Counted from the stretch's first letter, positions 12,615-22,049 are shown. The stretch is 57,754 nucleotides of DNA from a virus (IMGVR_UViG_3300032897_000006:1-57754); one strand, 5' to 3'. Notes: generated by a model not told the origin, from the sequence alone. Program-made: numbers and translations.

Positions 12615-14471
12615 ATGGCCAGCAAATCAGGAAAATGGCTCAAGGCGTTCTCCCAATTCATCGCCAACCTGCGGATTGACAGTAAGGAATCCGCAGCGGA
12701 ATCGCCTGAAGAAGGCACAAAGCTGGAATTATGGGAGAGCCAGCAGAGAGCATTGGGCTTCATCGGCAATGGACTCGATGAAGGAATCCATATTTTTCTG
12801 ATACTTAAGTCACGTCAGCTTGGCATTTCCACGATCACGCTGGCCATCTTGCTCTTTTGGCTGGCAATCCATCCCCGAATTTTCGGCGCCCTGGTCATAG
12901 ATAACGACAAAAACAGCCAATCATTCCGGGACGTTTTGACGCGCTATATGCGCAGCTTTCCCCAAAATTATTTTGGAAAAGCGTTCACCATCACCAAAAA
13001 TAACGCGGCTTTCCTGGAATTTTCCAACGGGTCGCGCCTGGATTTCCTGGTTGCTGGAAAGTCGAAAACGACATGGGGCGAATCCCGCGCCTATACCGTG
13101 GCACTGCTTTCCGAAGTTTCCAAATACGGCCGTGTCGAGGGGCTGAATTCATTCATGGAAACCATGTCCATGGATAATCCGAACCGGCTCTACATATTCG
13201 AGAGTACGGCGCACGGGCAAAATCATTGGCGCGGCATGTGGGATGATGCCGGCACTGATATTTACGTCAAACGCCGCCTTTTCGCCGGATGGTGGAGCAA
13301 GCCGCTTAATAGGATCGACAAGAAAGACCCACGGTTTAAGGTTTTTGGCGCTTCGCCCCCCTCGATGCGCGAAAAAGAAAAGATGGTTGAGGTCAAAGAG
13401 GCTTATGGCTGGACCATCACGCAAGAACAGCTCGCATGGATTAGGTGGAAGGAATCAAATAAAACTGTCTCCAAGGAAATGCTGGATGAAAATCAGCCTT
13501 GGACGGAAGACGACGCCTTTGTTTCCACGGGCATGTCATTTTTCCAAATTCGCAAGGTTACGGATGACCTGGAGCGGGCAAGGACAATTCCATCTCTCTG
13601 GTATCGCTATTACCACGGCAACAGCTTCATGGCCTCGAAATGCGAACAAATCATCACGCCAGATCGCTATAACGAGGTGGAGCTGAGGGTTTGGGAAGAA
13701 CCGGTTCAAGGTGCGAGATACGCCATCGGTTTTGATCCCGCTTATGGACGGAATGACAATGCGGATAACAACGTGATTTGCGTGGCCCGATGCTTCGCGG
13801 ACAAATGGGTGCAAGTCGCGGAATACGCCAGCAATAATCACACACCCGGCCAGGCGGCATGGGTCATGGCGCATCTCGCCGGCTGGTATGTCAATTGTAT
13901 CGTGAACCTGGAAATCGGAGGCCCTGGCGACCAGGTAATGATGGAATTGAATTCTGTTCGGCAGCAGCTTCGCTCCGAAGAATACCAAAAGGCGATGAAA
14001 ATGCCCGCTGGAGCCACCAACTTTTTGGAAACAATGCGGTGGTATCTCTACCATCGCCCTGATTCCATGGGTGCTGGCTACGTCTATAACTGGCAGACCA
14101 GCGTTAGGACAAAATTCCGGCTCCTCGGCGGTTTCCGGGACAGCCATGTGACCGATCAAATCCTGATGAATTCGGTTTTTTGCTTACGGGAAATGTACGA
14201 GGTTGTGCAGGAAGGCGCGGAAGTCGGAGCGCCTGGAGGCCTTCATGATGACCGCGTATTCGCGGCGGCATTGGCGGATGAGTGCTGGAAAAGCTGGATT
14301 CGCCCCTCGATGATCGCGCAAGGCCTGACCTATGAGCGGGCTATGAAGGCCACGGATCACGTTCAATCCAAAGTATCCGATATTCTGAATAACAGCGTCA
14401 TGCGCGCATTGAACGCGCCAAAACCAGAGCCGCCGATCAATAAATTCCTGTCAGAACGCGGATTGGCATAG
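12615..14471 (+). CDS. terL: Terminase large subunit, 618 aa
   Basis: The packaging motor ATPase and nuclease. The Walker A-like motif is KSRQLGIST (65-73), the form seen in many large terminases, and LLSEVSKYG marks the Walker B region. The C-terminal nuclease has GFDPAYGRNDNAD, and the last metal-binding part HDDRVFAAALADE. It translocates DNA into the prohead through the portal and cuts it. Length is normal. The ribosome site is poor. No obvious small terminase lies directly upstream. Confidence 0.93.
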   Translation: MASKSGKWLKAFSQFIANLRIDSKESAAESPEEGTKLELWESQQRALGFIGNGLDEGIHIFLILKSRQLGISTITLAILLFWLAIHPRIFGALVIDNDKNSQSFRDVLTRYMRSFPQNYFGKAFTITKNNAAFLEFSNGSRLDFLVAGKSKTTWGESRAYTVALLSEVSKYGRVEGLNSFMETMSMDNPNRLYIFESTAHGQNHWRGMWDDAGTDIYVKRRLFAGWWSKPLNRIDKKDPRFKVFGASPPSMREKEKMVEVKEAYGWTITQEQLAWIRWKESNKTVSKEMLDENQPWTEDDAFVSTGMSFFQIRKVTDDLERARTIPSLWYRYYHGNSFMASKCEQIITPDRYNEVELRVWEEPVQGARYAIGFDPAYGRNDNADNNVICVARCFADKWVQVAEYASNNHTPGQAAWVMAHLAGWYVNCIVNLEIGGPGDQVMMELNSVRQQLRSEEYQKAMKMPAGATNFLETMRWYLYHRPDSMGAGYVYNWQTSVRTKFRLLGGFRDSHVTDQILMNSVFCLREMYEVVQEGAEVGAPGGLHDDRVFAAALADECWKSWIRPSMIAQGLTYERAMKATDHVQSKVSDILNNSVMRALNAPKPEPPINKFLSERGLA

Positions 14472-14488
14472 AAGGAAAGGAAAAATCC

Positions 14489-14827
14489 ATGCCCCGTTGG
14501 CCTTCGCAAGTCGAAACTCCCGAACTGACTCCCTCCCCTGCCGCGCCTCCAGCTCCCCCGGCTCCGCCGAAACAGGAATATGGCTACCAGGCTTTGAATC
14601 CCGATGACGCGGATACCAGGACATATCCGTATAACGGAGAAACCGTGAGGGTTTCAAACAGCCCCGATAATCCAGGATTTGAGGCGAAATGGCGGGCGAC
14701 TAGGCAGCTAAAGGGCTGGAAATGGGTGAAGACCGGCGCATGGGTGGTGCCACTCTATAATATCCGCCTGCCCTTTGAACCTTTGTACTGGCGGCCTCTT
14801 TCCAATTTGGAAGATTCGGAAAATTAG
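14489..14827 (+). CDS. Hypothetical protein with proline-rich N-terminus, 112 aa
   Basis: Residues 12-30 are Pro/Ala-rich (APPAPPAPP); the rest is a compact basic domain rich in Trp and Tyr. The ATG follows AAGGAAAGG. It lies between the terminase and a zinc-ribbon gene in the packaging block and may be a minor virion or packaging accessory protein; that is position-based only. Confidence 0.6.
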   Translation: MPRWPSQVETPELTPSPAAPPAPPAPPKQEYGYQALNPDDADTRTYPYNGETVRVSNSPDNPGFEAKWRATRQLKGWKWVKTGAWVVPLYNIRLPFEPLYWRPLSNLEDSEN

Positions 14828-14829
14828 CC

Positions 14830-15357
14830 ATGGATTTCTGGATCAAAAACCGCTGCCAGAACTGTTCCCACGTCTATCGCTTCAAGGCGACAAGCGACTT
14901 TCCCGATGCCGGCGATGTCCCGGACAAAGAATGCCCGAAATGCAGCGCGGTCCAGAAAAATAAGGGCTTTGACATATCGGCAGGGAAAGCGCCCTCCATC
15001 GGCGGATCAAACACCGTGAGGGCGATGGATATGGCCGCGAACATGGTCATGGAGGATCACGGCATGACCGATCTTTCCTCAGATGGCCGTGAGGGTGCGG
15101 TGATGGCGCCCAAGCTGCCTCCGGGGCAGCAGCAGCGGGCAGATGCCATGTTTGGCACACCGAAAATCAATAGTGCCATAGGATCGAGGGTAAGGAGCAT
15201 GGTCCAGGCCGCAGCTCAGGGACAGCCTTTAGGTGCCTTTGCGAGGGCGCCTGATCCCCGCGCCCCTAATCCCGTGGAAATGGTTCACCGGGCCAAGCAA
15301 AGACCCCCTGTGACGCTCCTAAATCCACGCCGACCGGATGGGAGTATCATATCGTGA
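14830..15357 (+). CDS. Zinc-ribbon protein of the packaging block, 175 aa
   Basis: CQNC (9-12) and CPKC (35-38) form a four-cysteine zinc ribbon at the N-terminus. The rest is Gly/Pro-rich and probably unstructured, ending in a basic stretch. It starts two bases after the previous stop. It could be a head or packaging accessory that binds DNA through the ribbon; function not established. Its stop overlaps the HNH start (GTGA). Confidence 0.65.
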   Translation: MDFWIKNRCQNCSHVYRFKATSDFPDAGDVPDKECPKCSAVQKNKGFDISAGKAPSIGGSNTVRAMDMAANMVMEDHGMTDLSSDGREGAVMAPKLPPGQQQRADAMFGTPKINSAIGSRVRSMVQAAAQGQPLGAFARAPDPRAPNPVEMVHRAKQRPPVTLLNPRRPDGSIIS

Positions 15358-15857
15358 CACGGGGAATCATAAACGACAAAAATAGCGGAATAACTTCTGA
15401 GCATCTAAAATCGCGGATGACTTATGATCAGAAATTGGGAACATTTACTTGGTTGAACGGCAAATGTTCTGGTAAAATAGCCGGTCGTATAGAGACATAC
15501 GGATATGTCGTAATTTATCTTAAAGGAAGATTATATCGAGCCCATCGTCTTGCATTTCTCTATATGACGGGAAATTGGCCTGATTATGAAGTTGATCACA
15601 TAGACGGAAACAGATCAAATAATTCGTGGTCAAATTTAAGGCAGGCGACAAGATCAAAAAATAATATGAATAAAAAATGGAATGGAAAAAATTTGAAAGG
15701 AGCGCATTGGGATTACAGAACCAAAAAGTGGTGCGCAACTTTAAAAATAAACAAAAAATCTATTTGGCTTGGAAGGCATGATACTGAGAAGGAAGCTCAT
15801 AACGCATACATAAAAGCAGCCTATGAACATTTTGGTGAATTTGCGAGGGCATCATGA
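15354..15857 (+). CDS. HNH homing endonuclease with AP2 domain, 167 aa
   Basis: YRAHRLAFLYMTGNWP, then VDHIDGNRSNNSWSNLRQAT, is the HNH nuclease core (residues 62-102). KGAHWDYRTKKWCATLKI and the ending HFGEFARAS form the AP2 DNA-binding part. It is free-standing between packaging genes, starts at GTG overlapping the previous stop, and overlaps the portal start. It is markedly richer in A+T than the terminase and portal genes, which suggests recent insertion of a selfish gene. Confidence 0.9.
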   Translation: MTRGIINDKNSGITSEHLKSRMTYDQKLGTFTWLNGKCSGKIAGRIETYGYVVIYLKGRLYRAHRLAFLYMTGNWPDYEVDHIDGNRSNNSWSNLRQATRSKNNMNKKWNGKNLKGAHWDYRTKKWCATLKINKKSIWLGRHDTEKEAHNAYIKAAYEHFGEFARAS

Positions 15858-17683
15858 TTATTCCAGATCGTGATTTGGAAGAATGGCTGTACGAGATTAT
15901 TAGACAATGTACTCCCGACTCGCTTGATCGCTTACAGCGTGGCGCTTTCTTCAGGAACATATACCTGTCTGGCGATGAAAATGGCGATGCTGCGATTTAC
16001 AATAAGACTTTTGACAGCATCGAAGACCTGACAAGTTATATCTGCACCACCACCGATCTTCGCTATCTTGTGACCTATCCTGGTGGCGGTTCTTCATTGC
16101 AGCGCGCACAAGCGGAATCTATTGCTCATGAGCTGATAGATCAATCTCGCCAAACTGATTTAGACACGCTTTTTGAGGAAGCCACGCGCTGGGCGCTGGT
16201 AAAGGGCATCACCTTTATAAAAATGCTATGGACCGTGAACGGGCTGGAGCCGCATCTGATCATGCCTGAATTCATGGGCGTGTTGAGGGCTGATATAAAC
16301 AATCTAGATCAGCAAGAGGCGTTTGTTCATTCAACATATCTGACGCGAGATCAATTCAGAATTTTGATAAAGGATCACCCGGATTCAAAGCGGATTTATA
16401 AACGGGCGATTCAGTTTTCGATGCAAACGCGCTCAGCCGATGGACCAGACCAGGCCGCAATGCTGAAGCAAGTCATTGTCGGTGGCTTTCAGCCTTACCA
16501 AGGCGTTGGCGGCGTGGGTGCGGCAAATCCGCAAACCACAAATGGCATGGTGCAATGGCTTGCCGGTCCTTATCCGTCATTCGATCCAAAAATAATCACA
16601 GAACTTGTCCGCGTGGATGAGCTTTGGATACGGGATGATTCCAGAAAGGATGACGAAGGGCGCAGGGAATGGAGTACATTCCAGCTTGTAGGCAACATCA
16701 TCCTGTTTGGAAAAGAACAGCGTATGAACATTTTTGCCGATGCGATTGATCTGGCCAATAAACAGCCAATCAGGACGCCTTTCGAGGGAAATCCGCTGGC
16801 CTTCAAACAGCCTTTTGTCGAATTCTGTCCAAATCGCTTGCAGAACTATTTTTGGGGGCGTTCGGAAGTTGCCAATTTGGCACTTTTGCAAAGACAACTC
16901 AATAAACGGGTGAATGGCATCAATGGTCTTTTGCGCCTTCAGGAGCAACCTCCTATCGCGTTCCTGGGCGGCACCGGCATGGATCAGGACAAAAAATCCA
17001 AACTGACAAAACCTGGCGGATGGATGCACGATCCCGATCCCACCGCAAAGCCGCCGATTGTATTGGCACCGACTCTGCCGACGGATTTATGGACCAGCCT
17101 CCAGCAGACAGAGCGTTTGTTTGACGTAATGACGGGCATGACTCCCACGTTGCAGGGTTTGGCTTCACCTTCTGTTAGAAGCCATGGACAAACCGGGCAA
17201 TTGACATCAAACGCAACGCCAAGGTTCAAGACAAAATCCTTGCGAATTGAAAGATCAATCCAATCATGCGCTGGCTTACTATTGGATTTGTTGAAGGCAA
17301 AATCAAGCACTCTGCTTACCGCTTGGGTTATGCCGGAAAAGGAATTCGCTCCTGAATTGCTTGGCAAGTTGATTGATCCATCCGTACAGCCGCCGGTTCC
17401 CGGCATGAAGGCATATCAATTCTACATGCACGAAATTCCGCATAATATTCGCGTCTCCGTTGACGCCCATAGTTCTTCGCCAGCCTTTGGCGATGAGGCG
17501 CAAGAGAAGGCGATATTGCTTAAGAAGGCAAATGCGATGTCGAATACGCAATTTGTCGAACAGATCAATCCTCCCAATGCTGATGCGGTTATTGCTGAAG
17601 TCAAAACCGCCGAGGTCGCAGAACTAGCCGCACAAAAGGAACAGCAGCAGGGCGGCGCACCACCTGGGAGAAGGAAAAAATAA
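15854..17683 (+). CDS. Portal protein, 609 aa
   Basis: Long protein directly downstream of terL, with portal features of podoviruses: an N-terminal helical wing, a central WSTFQLVGN region, PFVEFCPNRLQNYFWGRSEV (the stem/clip area), and a C-terminal helical crown ending in a Gln/Lys-rich tail. It forms the dodecameric ring through which terminase pumps DNA. Its first codons overlap the HNH gene. Assignment rests on size, position and these patterns. Confidence 0.8.
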   Translation: MIIPDRDLEEWLYEIIRQCTPDSLDRLQRGAFFRNIYLSGDENGDAAIYNKTFDSIEDLTSYICTTTDLRYLVTYPGGGSSLQRAQAESIAHELIDQSRQTDLDTLFEEATRWALVKGITFIKMLWTVNGLEPHLIMPEFMGVLRADINNLDQQEAFVHSTYLTRDQFRILIKDHPDSKRIYKRAIQFSMQTRSADGPDQAAMLKQVIVGGFQPYQGVGGVGAANPQTTNGMVQWLAGPYPSFDPKIITELVRVDELWIRDDSRKDDEGRREWSTFQLVGNIILFGKEQRMNIFADAIDLANKQPIRTPFEGNPLAFKQPFVEFCPNRLQNYFWGRSEVANLALLQRQLNKRVNGINGLLRLQEQPPIAFLGGTGMDQDKKSKLTKPGGWMHDPDPTAKPPIVLAPTLPTDLWTSLQQTERLFDVMTGMTPTLQGLASPSVRSHGQTGQLTSNATPRFKTKSLRIERSIQSCAGLLLDLLKAKSSTLLTAWVMPEKEFAPELLGKLIDPSVQPPVPGMKAYQFYMHEIPHNIRVSVDAHSSSPAFGDEAQEKAILLKKANAMSNTQFVEQINPPNADAVIAEVKTAEVAELAAQKEQQQGGAPPGRRKK

Positions 17684-17686
17684 TCC

Positions 17687-17968
17687 ATGAAAAATACCAT
17701 CAAACAGGCTGAAATTATCAAACCTTTTGGAGATTATAAAACGCCTGGACCGAATGAAAATGTCATAGCGATATTGCGAAAAACATTGGAAGAGGCGGAG
17801 AGAGGTGAAATTGTCGCGGTTGCGATTGCCTCGATTTGCTCCGGCGGATTTGTTGGCGTGAGATTTGAAGTAGGAAGCCGTGGAACGTCCGAAATTGTTG
17901 GCGCGGTGACAGTGTTGCAGCACGATATTTTGTCAGATTGGAAATTCAGGGACAATGACGCCATCTGA
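17687..17968 (+). CDS. Hypothetical protein, 93 aa
   Basis: Mixed alpha/beta protein with VAVAIASICSGGFVGVRFEV as the hydrophobic core. It starts four bases after the portal stop, and its end overlaps the HTH gene by 14 bases. Unrecognised; similar small genes are common after phage portal genes. Confidence 0.6.
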   Translation: MKNTIKQAEIIKPFGDYKTPGPNENVIAILRKTLEEAERGEIVAVAIASICSGGFVGVRFEVGSRGTSEIVGAVTVLQHDILSDWKFRDNDAI

Positions 17969-18212
17969 GCTAGAATTAAGGGGACAGCTTCTCTACGGCC
18001 GGCAATGGCAAGGTGATCTTGCGAGGAACATAGGTGTTTCCAGAACGGCAGTAGTCAGATGGAAAATCGGCCGGACAAAAATTAAGCCAGAAATTGAGGA
18101 AAAAATAGAGGAATTGCTGGCCAAGCGTGTCCGCATGATTCACAGTATTATTGCCGCAAATTCCAAAAGGGAAACAAAGATAACCAAAAAATGCTGCAAG
18201 TTTGCTGCATAA
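17955..18212 (+). CDS. Small HTH protein, 85 aa
   Basis: Residues 17-36 (RQWQGDLARNIGVSRTAVVR) are a helix-turn-helix: QGDLARNIG, then recognition helix RTAVVRWKIG. A helical, very basic C-terminus with two cysteines follows. It is odd to find a DNA-binding regulator inside the head operon; it could control late expression. It overlaps the preceding gene and ends before a 120-base gap with leader-type hairpins. Confidence 0.65.
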   Translation: MTPSELELRGQLLYGRQWQGDLARNIGVSRTAVVRWKIGRTKIKPEIEEKIEELLAKRVRMIHSIIAANSKRETKITKKCCKFAA

Positions 18213-18337
18213 ATCACACGTCCATCTTATTCTTTTGACGATTCAATAATAACGGAAATAGTAAAGCCACGCCGATATGGGCGGACACAACGGGACCGGC
18301 AAAGCCGGTGTCCCCTTCATGAGAAGGAGTGTGGATC

Positions 18338-18376
18338 ATGGCCAAGCGCAAGATGCACCGTGGCAAGCGGAAGTAA
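18338..18376 (+). CDS. 12-residue basic peptide MAKRKMHRGKRK
   Basis: A 13-codon frame starting at ATG after GAGAAGGAG, a strong ribosome site 9 bases upstream. Eight of 12 residues are Lys, Arg or His. A sister peptide at 18441 ends in the same HRGKRK with different codons for His and both Arg, so the amino acids are kept while DNA changes. It could bind DNA or RNA in the virion; that is inference. Confidence 0.5.
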   Translation: MAKRKMHRGKRK

Positions 18377-18382
18377 TAGACA

Positions 18383-18404
18383 TTCAGACCTGATCTGAAT
18401 GCCA
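18383..18404 (+). other. Intergenic stem-loop between the two basic peptides
   Basis: CATTCAGA and TCTGAATG are perfect 8-bp arms with a five-base loop. Another perfect stem, ACCGGC/GCCGGT with loop AAA, precedes the first peptide near 18294. The layout echoes the early-gene leaders. Confidence 0.5.
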
Positions 18405-18440
18405 TTCCCCCTCAACATCGTCATCTTAAGGATTTTCAAC

Positions 18441-18479
18441 ATGGCACGGCGTAAAGGACATCGCGGCAAGCGCAAGTAA
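18441..18479 (+). CDS. 12-residue basic peptide MARRKGHRGKRK
   Basis: Sister of the peptide at 18338: same length, same MA start and HRGKRK end. The codons for H, R and R are CAT, CGC, CGC here versus CAC, CGT, CGG there. AAGGAT lies upstream of the ATG. After it a 7-bp inverted repeat (GCGGATG/CATCCGC) precedes the next gene. Confidence 0.5.
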   Translation: MARRKGHRGKRK

Positions 18480-18529
18480 GCCAAAGCGCGGATGCGTAAA
18501 AACCATCCGCATTTTGCCGCAGCAAAACC

Positions 18530-19042
18530 ATGCCCCCCTTTGATGGACAAATCCCCCCTGCTCTAGCCGGCCTTCTAGCCGCCGGCGGTGGAGCGCCCCC
18601 CGGTCCCGGCGGAGCGCCTGGTCCCGTTCCTGGTGGACCTGCGCCGCTTCCTCCGGGGCTTATGGGCGGCCCGCCTGCCATCGGCCCGATGATGGCCCCG
18701 CAGGGCAATCCGGGAAATGCCCTAGCGGCGGTTTCAAAGGTCAAATCGGCCGTCACCCTGCTTCAGGAAGCGCTACCCGCAATTCCCATGGGTTCGGATG
18801 TTCATAATGACGTGCTGAAGGCCGTAGGAATGCTGGCTAAACACGCGGAAAGCCAGCCGGCCACCGATCAATCCCAAATTACCCAACTTATGGCACTGAT
18901 CCAGAAACTTGCCACGCAACAGCCCAATGCGGCGCTTCAGCGTTTGGCACAACCGCCCAATGCACCACCCGCTTTACCCCCACCGCCAGCACCCCCGCCC
19001 GGAGGCCCCGCCGGGGCGCCCGACATGAGCGAGGCGGCATAA
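18530..19042 (+). CDS. Gly/Pro-rich head-region protein, 170 aa
   Basis: Residues 1-65 are low-complexity Pro/Gly (GGGAPPGPGGAPGPVPGG). Residues 66-135 are helical (AVSKVKSAVTLLQEALPAI and onward), and the end is again Pro-rich. Genes of this make-up between portal and scaffold occur in podoviruses and are presumed head-assembly proteins. No ribosome site is visible. Function unknown. Confidence 0.6.
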   Translation: MPPFDGQIPPALAGLLAAGGGAPPGPGGAPGPVPGGPAPLPPGLMGGPPAIGPMMAPQGNPGNALAAVSKVKSAVTLLQEALPAIPMGSDVHNDVLKAVGMLAKHAESQPATDQSQITQLMALIQKLATQQPNAALQRLAQPPNAPPALPPPPAPPPGGPAGAPDMSEAA

Positions 19043-19057
19043 CCAGGAGCGAATGTC

Positions 19058-19252
19058 ATGCCCAAAGGTCCAGGCCCCTACGTCAATACGGTTCCCGCCG
19101 AAGGCAAAGACCCGATTCAGAAGATCGTCCCGTTCGATACCATGGGCATCGGCGCAAATCCGGCCGGACTCCCCGCCGGTGCGCGCAATGCCGGCATGGG
19201 ATTGCAGCATTACGGCACCACCACTGACGGCACGAATGGAAAGGGTAACTGA
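19058..19252 (+). CDS. Hypothetical small head-region protein, 64 aa
   Basis: Extended, Gly/Pro-rich sequence without predicted helices, which suggests a flexible or virion-bound peptide. The ATG follows CAGGAGCGAATGTC. Two bases separate its stop from the scaffold gene. Another frame over this stretch is a shadow. Not recognised. Confidence 0.6.
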   Translation: MPKGPGPYVNTVPAEGKDPIQKIVPFDTMGIGANPAGLPAGARNAGMGLQHYGTTTDGTNGKGN

Positions 19253-19254
19253 GA

Positions 19255-19863
19255 ATGCCCGCCGATACTCCCGAGGTGGTAGAGATTTCCTCCGCCGATT
19301 TGGCTCTCTACAAGAAAGCCGTGGGGCTGCTTAATCAGCTCACCTCCGACAAAGCCAGCGGTCTCCAGGTGCAGCGCAAGCTCAAAGAGCTTGATCCATC
19401 CCTGAATCTGCCTGGCATTGATGTCGGTGATGCGGTTGTGGCACCGATCCGAGAAGAATTGAGCGCGACTCAGGCGCAGTTGAAGGCGCTCCAGGATGAA
19501 CGCGCCGCCGAAAAAGAAGCAGCGCAGAATGCCAAAATGGAAAAGCAAATTCGGGATTCCATCGGCCGCGCTCAAGAAAAATACAAGCTCACGCCTGAAG
19601 CCACGGATAATCTCATCAAATTCATGAATGAGAAGAATATTGCTGACGCGGAAATCGCCGCACCGGCATACATGGAAACGCTTCCGAAGCCCCCCGCGCC
19701 GATCAAGCCAAACGCCTATGCGCCGCAATACGCCCATCTCTACGGGACCGGCGATGATCGTGGCTCTGATGAGAATATCGCGGCACTGCATAAAGACCCC
19801 TTGAAGTGGTTCGACAGCGAAGTAACGAAAATTCTCAATGAGGGCGCGGCTGACGCCGCATAG
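19255..19863 (+). CDS. Scaffolding-type protein, 202 aa
   Basis: Acidic, helical, with a central coiled coil (EELSATQAQLKALQDERAAE) and a proline linker before the C-terminus. It sits immediately before the major capsid gene, the usual place for the scaffold that directs prohead assembly and then leaves. Size is typical. No sequence motif proves it. Confidence 0.65.
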   Translation: MPADTPEVVEISSADLALYKKAVGLLNQLTSDKASGLQVQRKLKELDPSLNLPGIDVGDAVVAPIREELSATQAQLKALQDERAAEKEAAQNAKMEKQIRDSIGRAQEKYKLTPEATDNLIKFMNEKNIADAEIAAPAYMETLPKPPAPIKPNAYAPQYAHLYGTGDDRGSDENIAALHKDPLKWFDSEVTKILNEGAADAA

Positions 19864-19873
19864 GAGATAAACC

Positions 19874-20938
19874 GTGTCACAAACATTCTTCACAAGCGGC
19901 GTATCTGGCGGTTTAATGCCAGGCGGCGCGCTTGGCCAACAGCTCACCAATATTACAAACCGCGCTGTTATACCGTCGCTTTTCGTGCAGATTTATCAGT
20001 CTCACCCATTGCTCAGCTTGCTTTTGAGCAATGCGCAATCGGCTCGCGGCGGTGCTTCGCAAATCACGGTTCCGACTCAGGGCAGCAGTTTCACCACATT
20101 CAATTGGGGCAGCTTCGCGGGTGACTTCCCGATGCCGGAAGACCAGGCCGCAATCAATGATGCGTCATTCAATCTTAAAATCGGCATGGTTCCCATCGGC
20201 TTCTTCAACCTGGAAGCCATCGTGCAGTCATCGGACGTGATCATCCCCAAGCTGCGCGCCGTCACAGCGGACGCGGCCGTGGTGATCAAGCAGGCCATCG
20301 CGCAATCCCTATTCACGAATAACACCGCCAATCTGAATGCGCTCGATAGCCTCTACATGGCCTATGACAACGGCACAAATGTTGCCAGCTATGGCGGTAT
20401 CAGCAAGTCGAATTCTTTCTGGCAGGGGCAGTATTACCCCAACCAGGGCGGCATATCGAACATCGCCTCTCGCGTCGGCATGGCCACGATGCTTACCCGC
20501 GTGCAGACCGGCGCCGGCGGTGAAGATGCAGATTTTGCCGTTATGAATCCGGCCGATTGGGCAACGCTCATGGCTGATTTCATGGGATTCGAGCAATACC
20601 AAACCACGCCGCGAAGCCGTTATGGCAAGGGTGATGTGGTGAATTCCGGTTTCCGGGCAATACAGGTTTTAAATACGCCCATATTCCCCGATCCGTGGTG
20701 TCCGCGAGGGGAAATGTATATCATCAACTCTCGCTATCTCGCCATGTATATGTCCGAAGCGGCGCCGTTCATCTTCACCGGCTTTGAATCAATGATCCCG
20801 CTCGGACAGCTTGCCAGCATCGGCGTTCTGCTCACCGCGCTTGATCTTGTCTGCTCCAAACCCTCTTCCGGCGCCCATATCACCGGTCTCGCCGCCCCGG
20901 CCTGGCCGAATGTGCCTGGCCCGCCGGCGGTGCTGTGA
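19874..20938 (+). CDS. Major capsid protein, 354 aa
   Basis: HK97-fold-like capsid subunit by position (scaffold just upstream), length and pattern: QITVPTQGSSFTTFNWGSF near the N-arm, ADAAVVIKQAIAQSLF along the spine helix, and late beta-rich segments. It starts at GTG after AGGAGATAAACC, a strong ribosome site. It would be the most abundant late protein. No N-terminal protease delta domain is apparent. Confidence 0.8.
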   Translation: MSQTFFTSGVSGGLMPGGALGQQLTNITNRAVIPSLFVQIYQSHPLLSLLLSNAQSARGGASQITVPTQGSSFTTFNWGSFAGDFPMPEDQAAINDASFNLKIGMVPIGFFNLEAIVQSSDVIIPKLRAVTADAAVVIKQAIAQSLFTNNTANLNALDSLYMAYDNGTNVASYGGISKSNSFWQGQYYPNQGGISNIASRVGMATMLTRVQTGAGGEDADFAVMNPADWATLMADFMGFEQYQTTPRSRYGKGDVVNSGFRAIQVLNTPIFPDPWCPRGEMYIINSRYLAMYMSEAAPFIFTGFESMIPLGQLASIGVLLTALDLVCSKPSSGAHITGLAAPAWPNVPGPPAVL

Positions 20939-20969
20939 ACCAATGACTGCTAATCAGGAGATATAGGAA

Positions 20970-22049
20970 ATGCCCATTCGCTTTGGCGGTCCTGGTGTCA
21001 CAAACACCCTCGCGGACCTCACCTCTAATCAGTTTGCCTTGCAGGCGGGCGGTGTCTGGACGCCGCCGGCTAATGGTTATTGGGCCACGTTGGGGCGCTA
21101 TACGCAGCTCCAGCAATATGATCCAATCACCACCACCTGGGAGCCAGTTTCAGGAAACAAAAAAAATATCTTTTTTTCCGCTGACGGCGTAAACCAGCGC
21201 TTTGCCAACACCTCCGGGTGCGTGGTCGGTGCCTATCTCACCAATGCCGGTTCAGGCTATACCTCGGCCCCCACCGTCACCACCACCACGGGCGCTACCT
21301 TGCTCGCCATCGTCGGCGGCGCGGTGAATACGACTGTCACCGTTACCTATGGCGGCAGCAATTACACTCAGCCGCCCGATGTCTTTTTCTCCGCCCCGCC
21401 CTCGCCTGGCGTCCCGGCGACCGGCTATGCCACCATTTCCGGCGGCGTCGTGACCAGTATTACCGTCACCAACCAGGGCGCCGGCTATACCTTCCCGCCC
21501 ACCGTCAGTTTCTTCAATGATCCGCGTGATACCACGGGCGCGAATGCCGCAGCCGTCGCCACATTGACCGGCGCCGGGACCGTTACGGCGGTTCTCGTCA
21601 CCAATCATGGAAATCCCACCACTTCTGTTCCAACCCTCACCTTCGCCAATGGCGGCGGCACGGGTGCGGCGGCAACGGCGATCATGAACTTTGCCGTTAC
21701 CGCTTTTGGCATCTCCACGGCGGGTGCCGGCTACACGGCGGCGGCTGGCTTCGTCACCCTGAGCGCCACACCGACTCCCGTGGCTCTCGGCACCTCATCG
21801 GCCTATCTCAATCCTTCCACCCAGGCTGATATTGTGACAATGCGACCGGCTATTGTGGCCACTACCGCAAGCTCCGCCGGCGCACTCTCCACCACGAACC
21901 AAACCGTCATTGATGGCGGTTCATACGAGAGCATACCGGCCGTTGGCTCCATCAACGTGACATTCAACGGCATCATCACCACGGCGGCGGTGTTCACTGT
22001 CTCCGTGGGCGGTCTTAACGACAACGAGAATTATATCTATCCGTCTTAA
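20970..22049 (+). CDS. Beta-repeat virion protein, probable capsid decoration, 359 aa
   Basis: Follows the capsid gene. From residue 75 to 275 it is built of repeats of about 45 residues with the pattern NAGSGYTSAPTV, then a GGGTGA-like turn, then VTSITVTNQGAGY. The same module occurs in the proteins at 23022, 26265 and 36729. Such repeats form beta structures on virion surfaces. The ATG follows AGGAGATATAGGAA. A terminator follows, so this closes the capsid unit. Decoration role is inference. Confidence 0.7.
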   Translation: MPIRFGGPGVTNTLADLTSNQFALQAGGVWTPPANGYWATLGRYTQLQQYDPITTTWEPVSGNKKNIFFSADGVNQRFANTSGCVVGAYLTNAGSGYTSAPTVTTTTGATLLAIVGGAVNTTVTVTYGGSNYTQPPDVFFSAPPSPGVPATGYATISGGVVTSITVTNQGAGYTFPPTVSFFNDPRDTTGANAAAVATLTGAGTVTAVLVTNHGNPTTSVPTLTFANGGGTGAAATAIMNFAVTAFGISTAGAGYTAAAGFVTLSATPTPVALGTSSAYLNPSTQADIVTMRPAIVATTASSAGALSTTNQTVIDGGSYESIPAVGSINVTFNGIITTAAVFTVSVGGLNDNENYIYPS

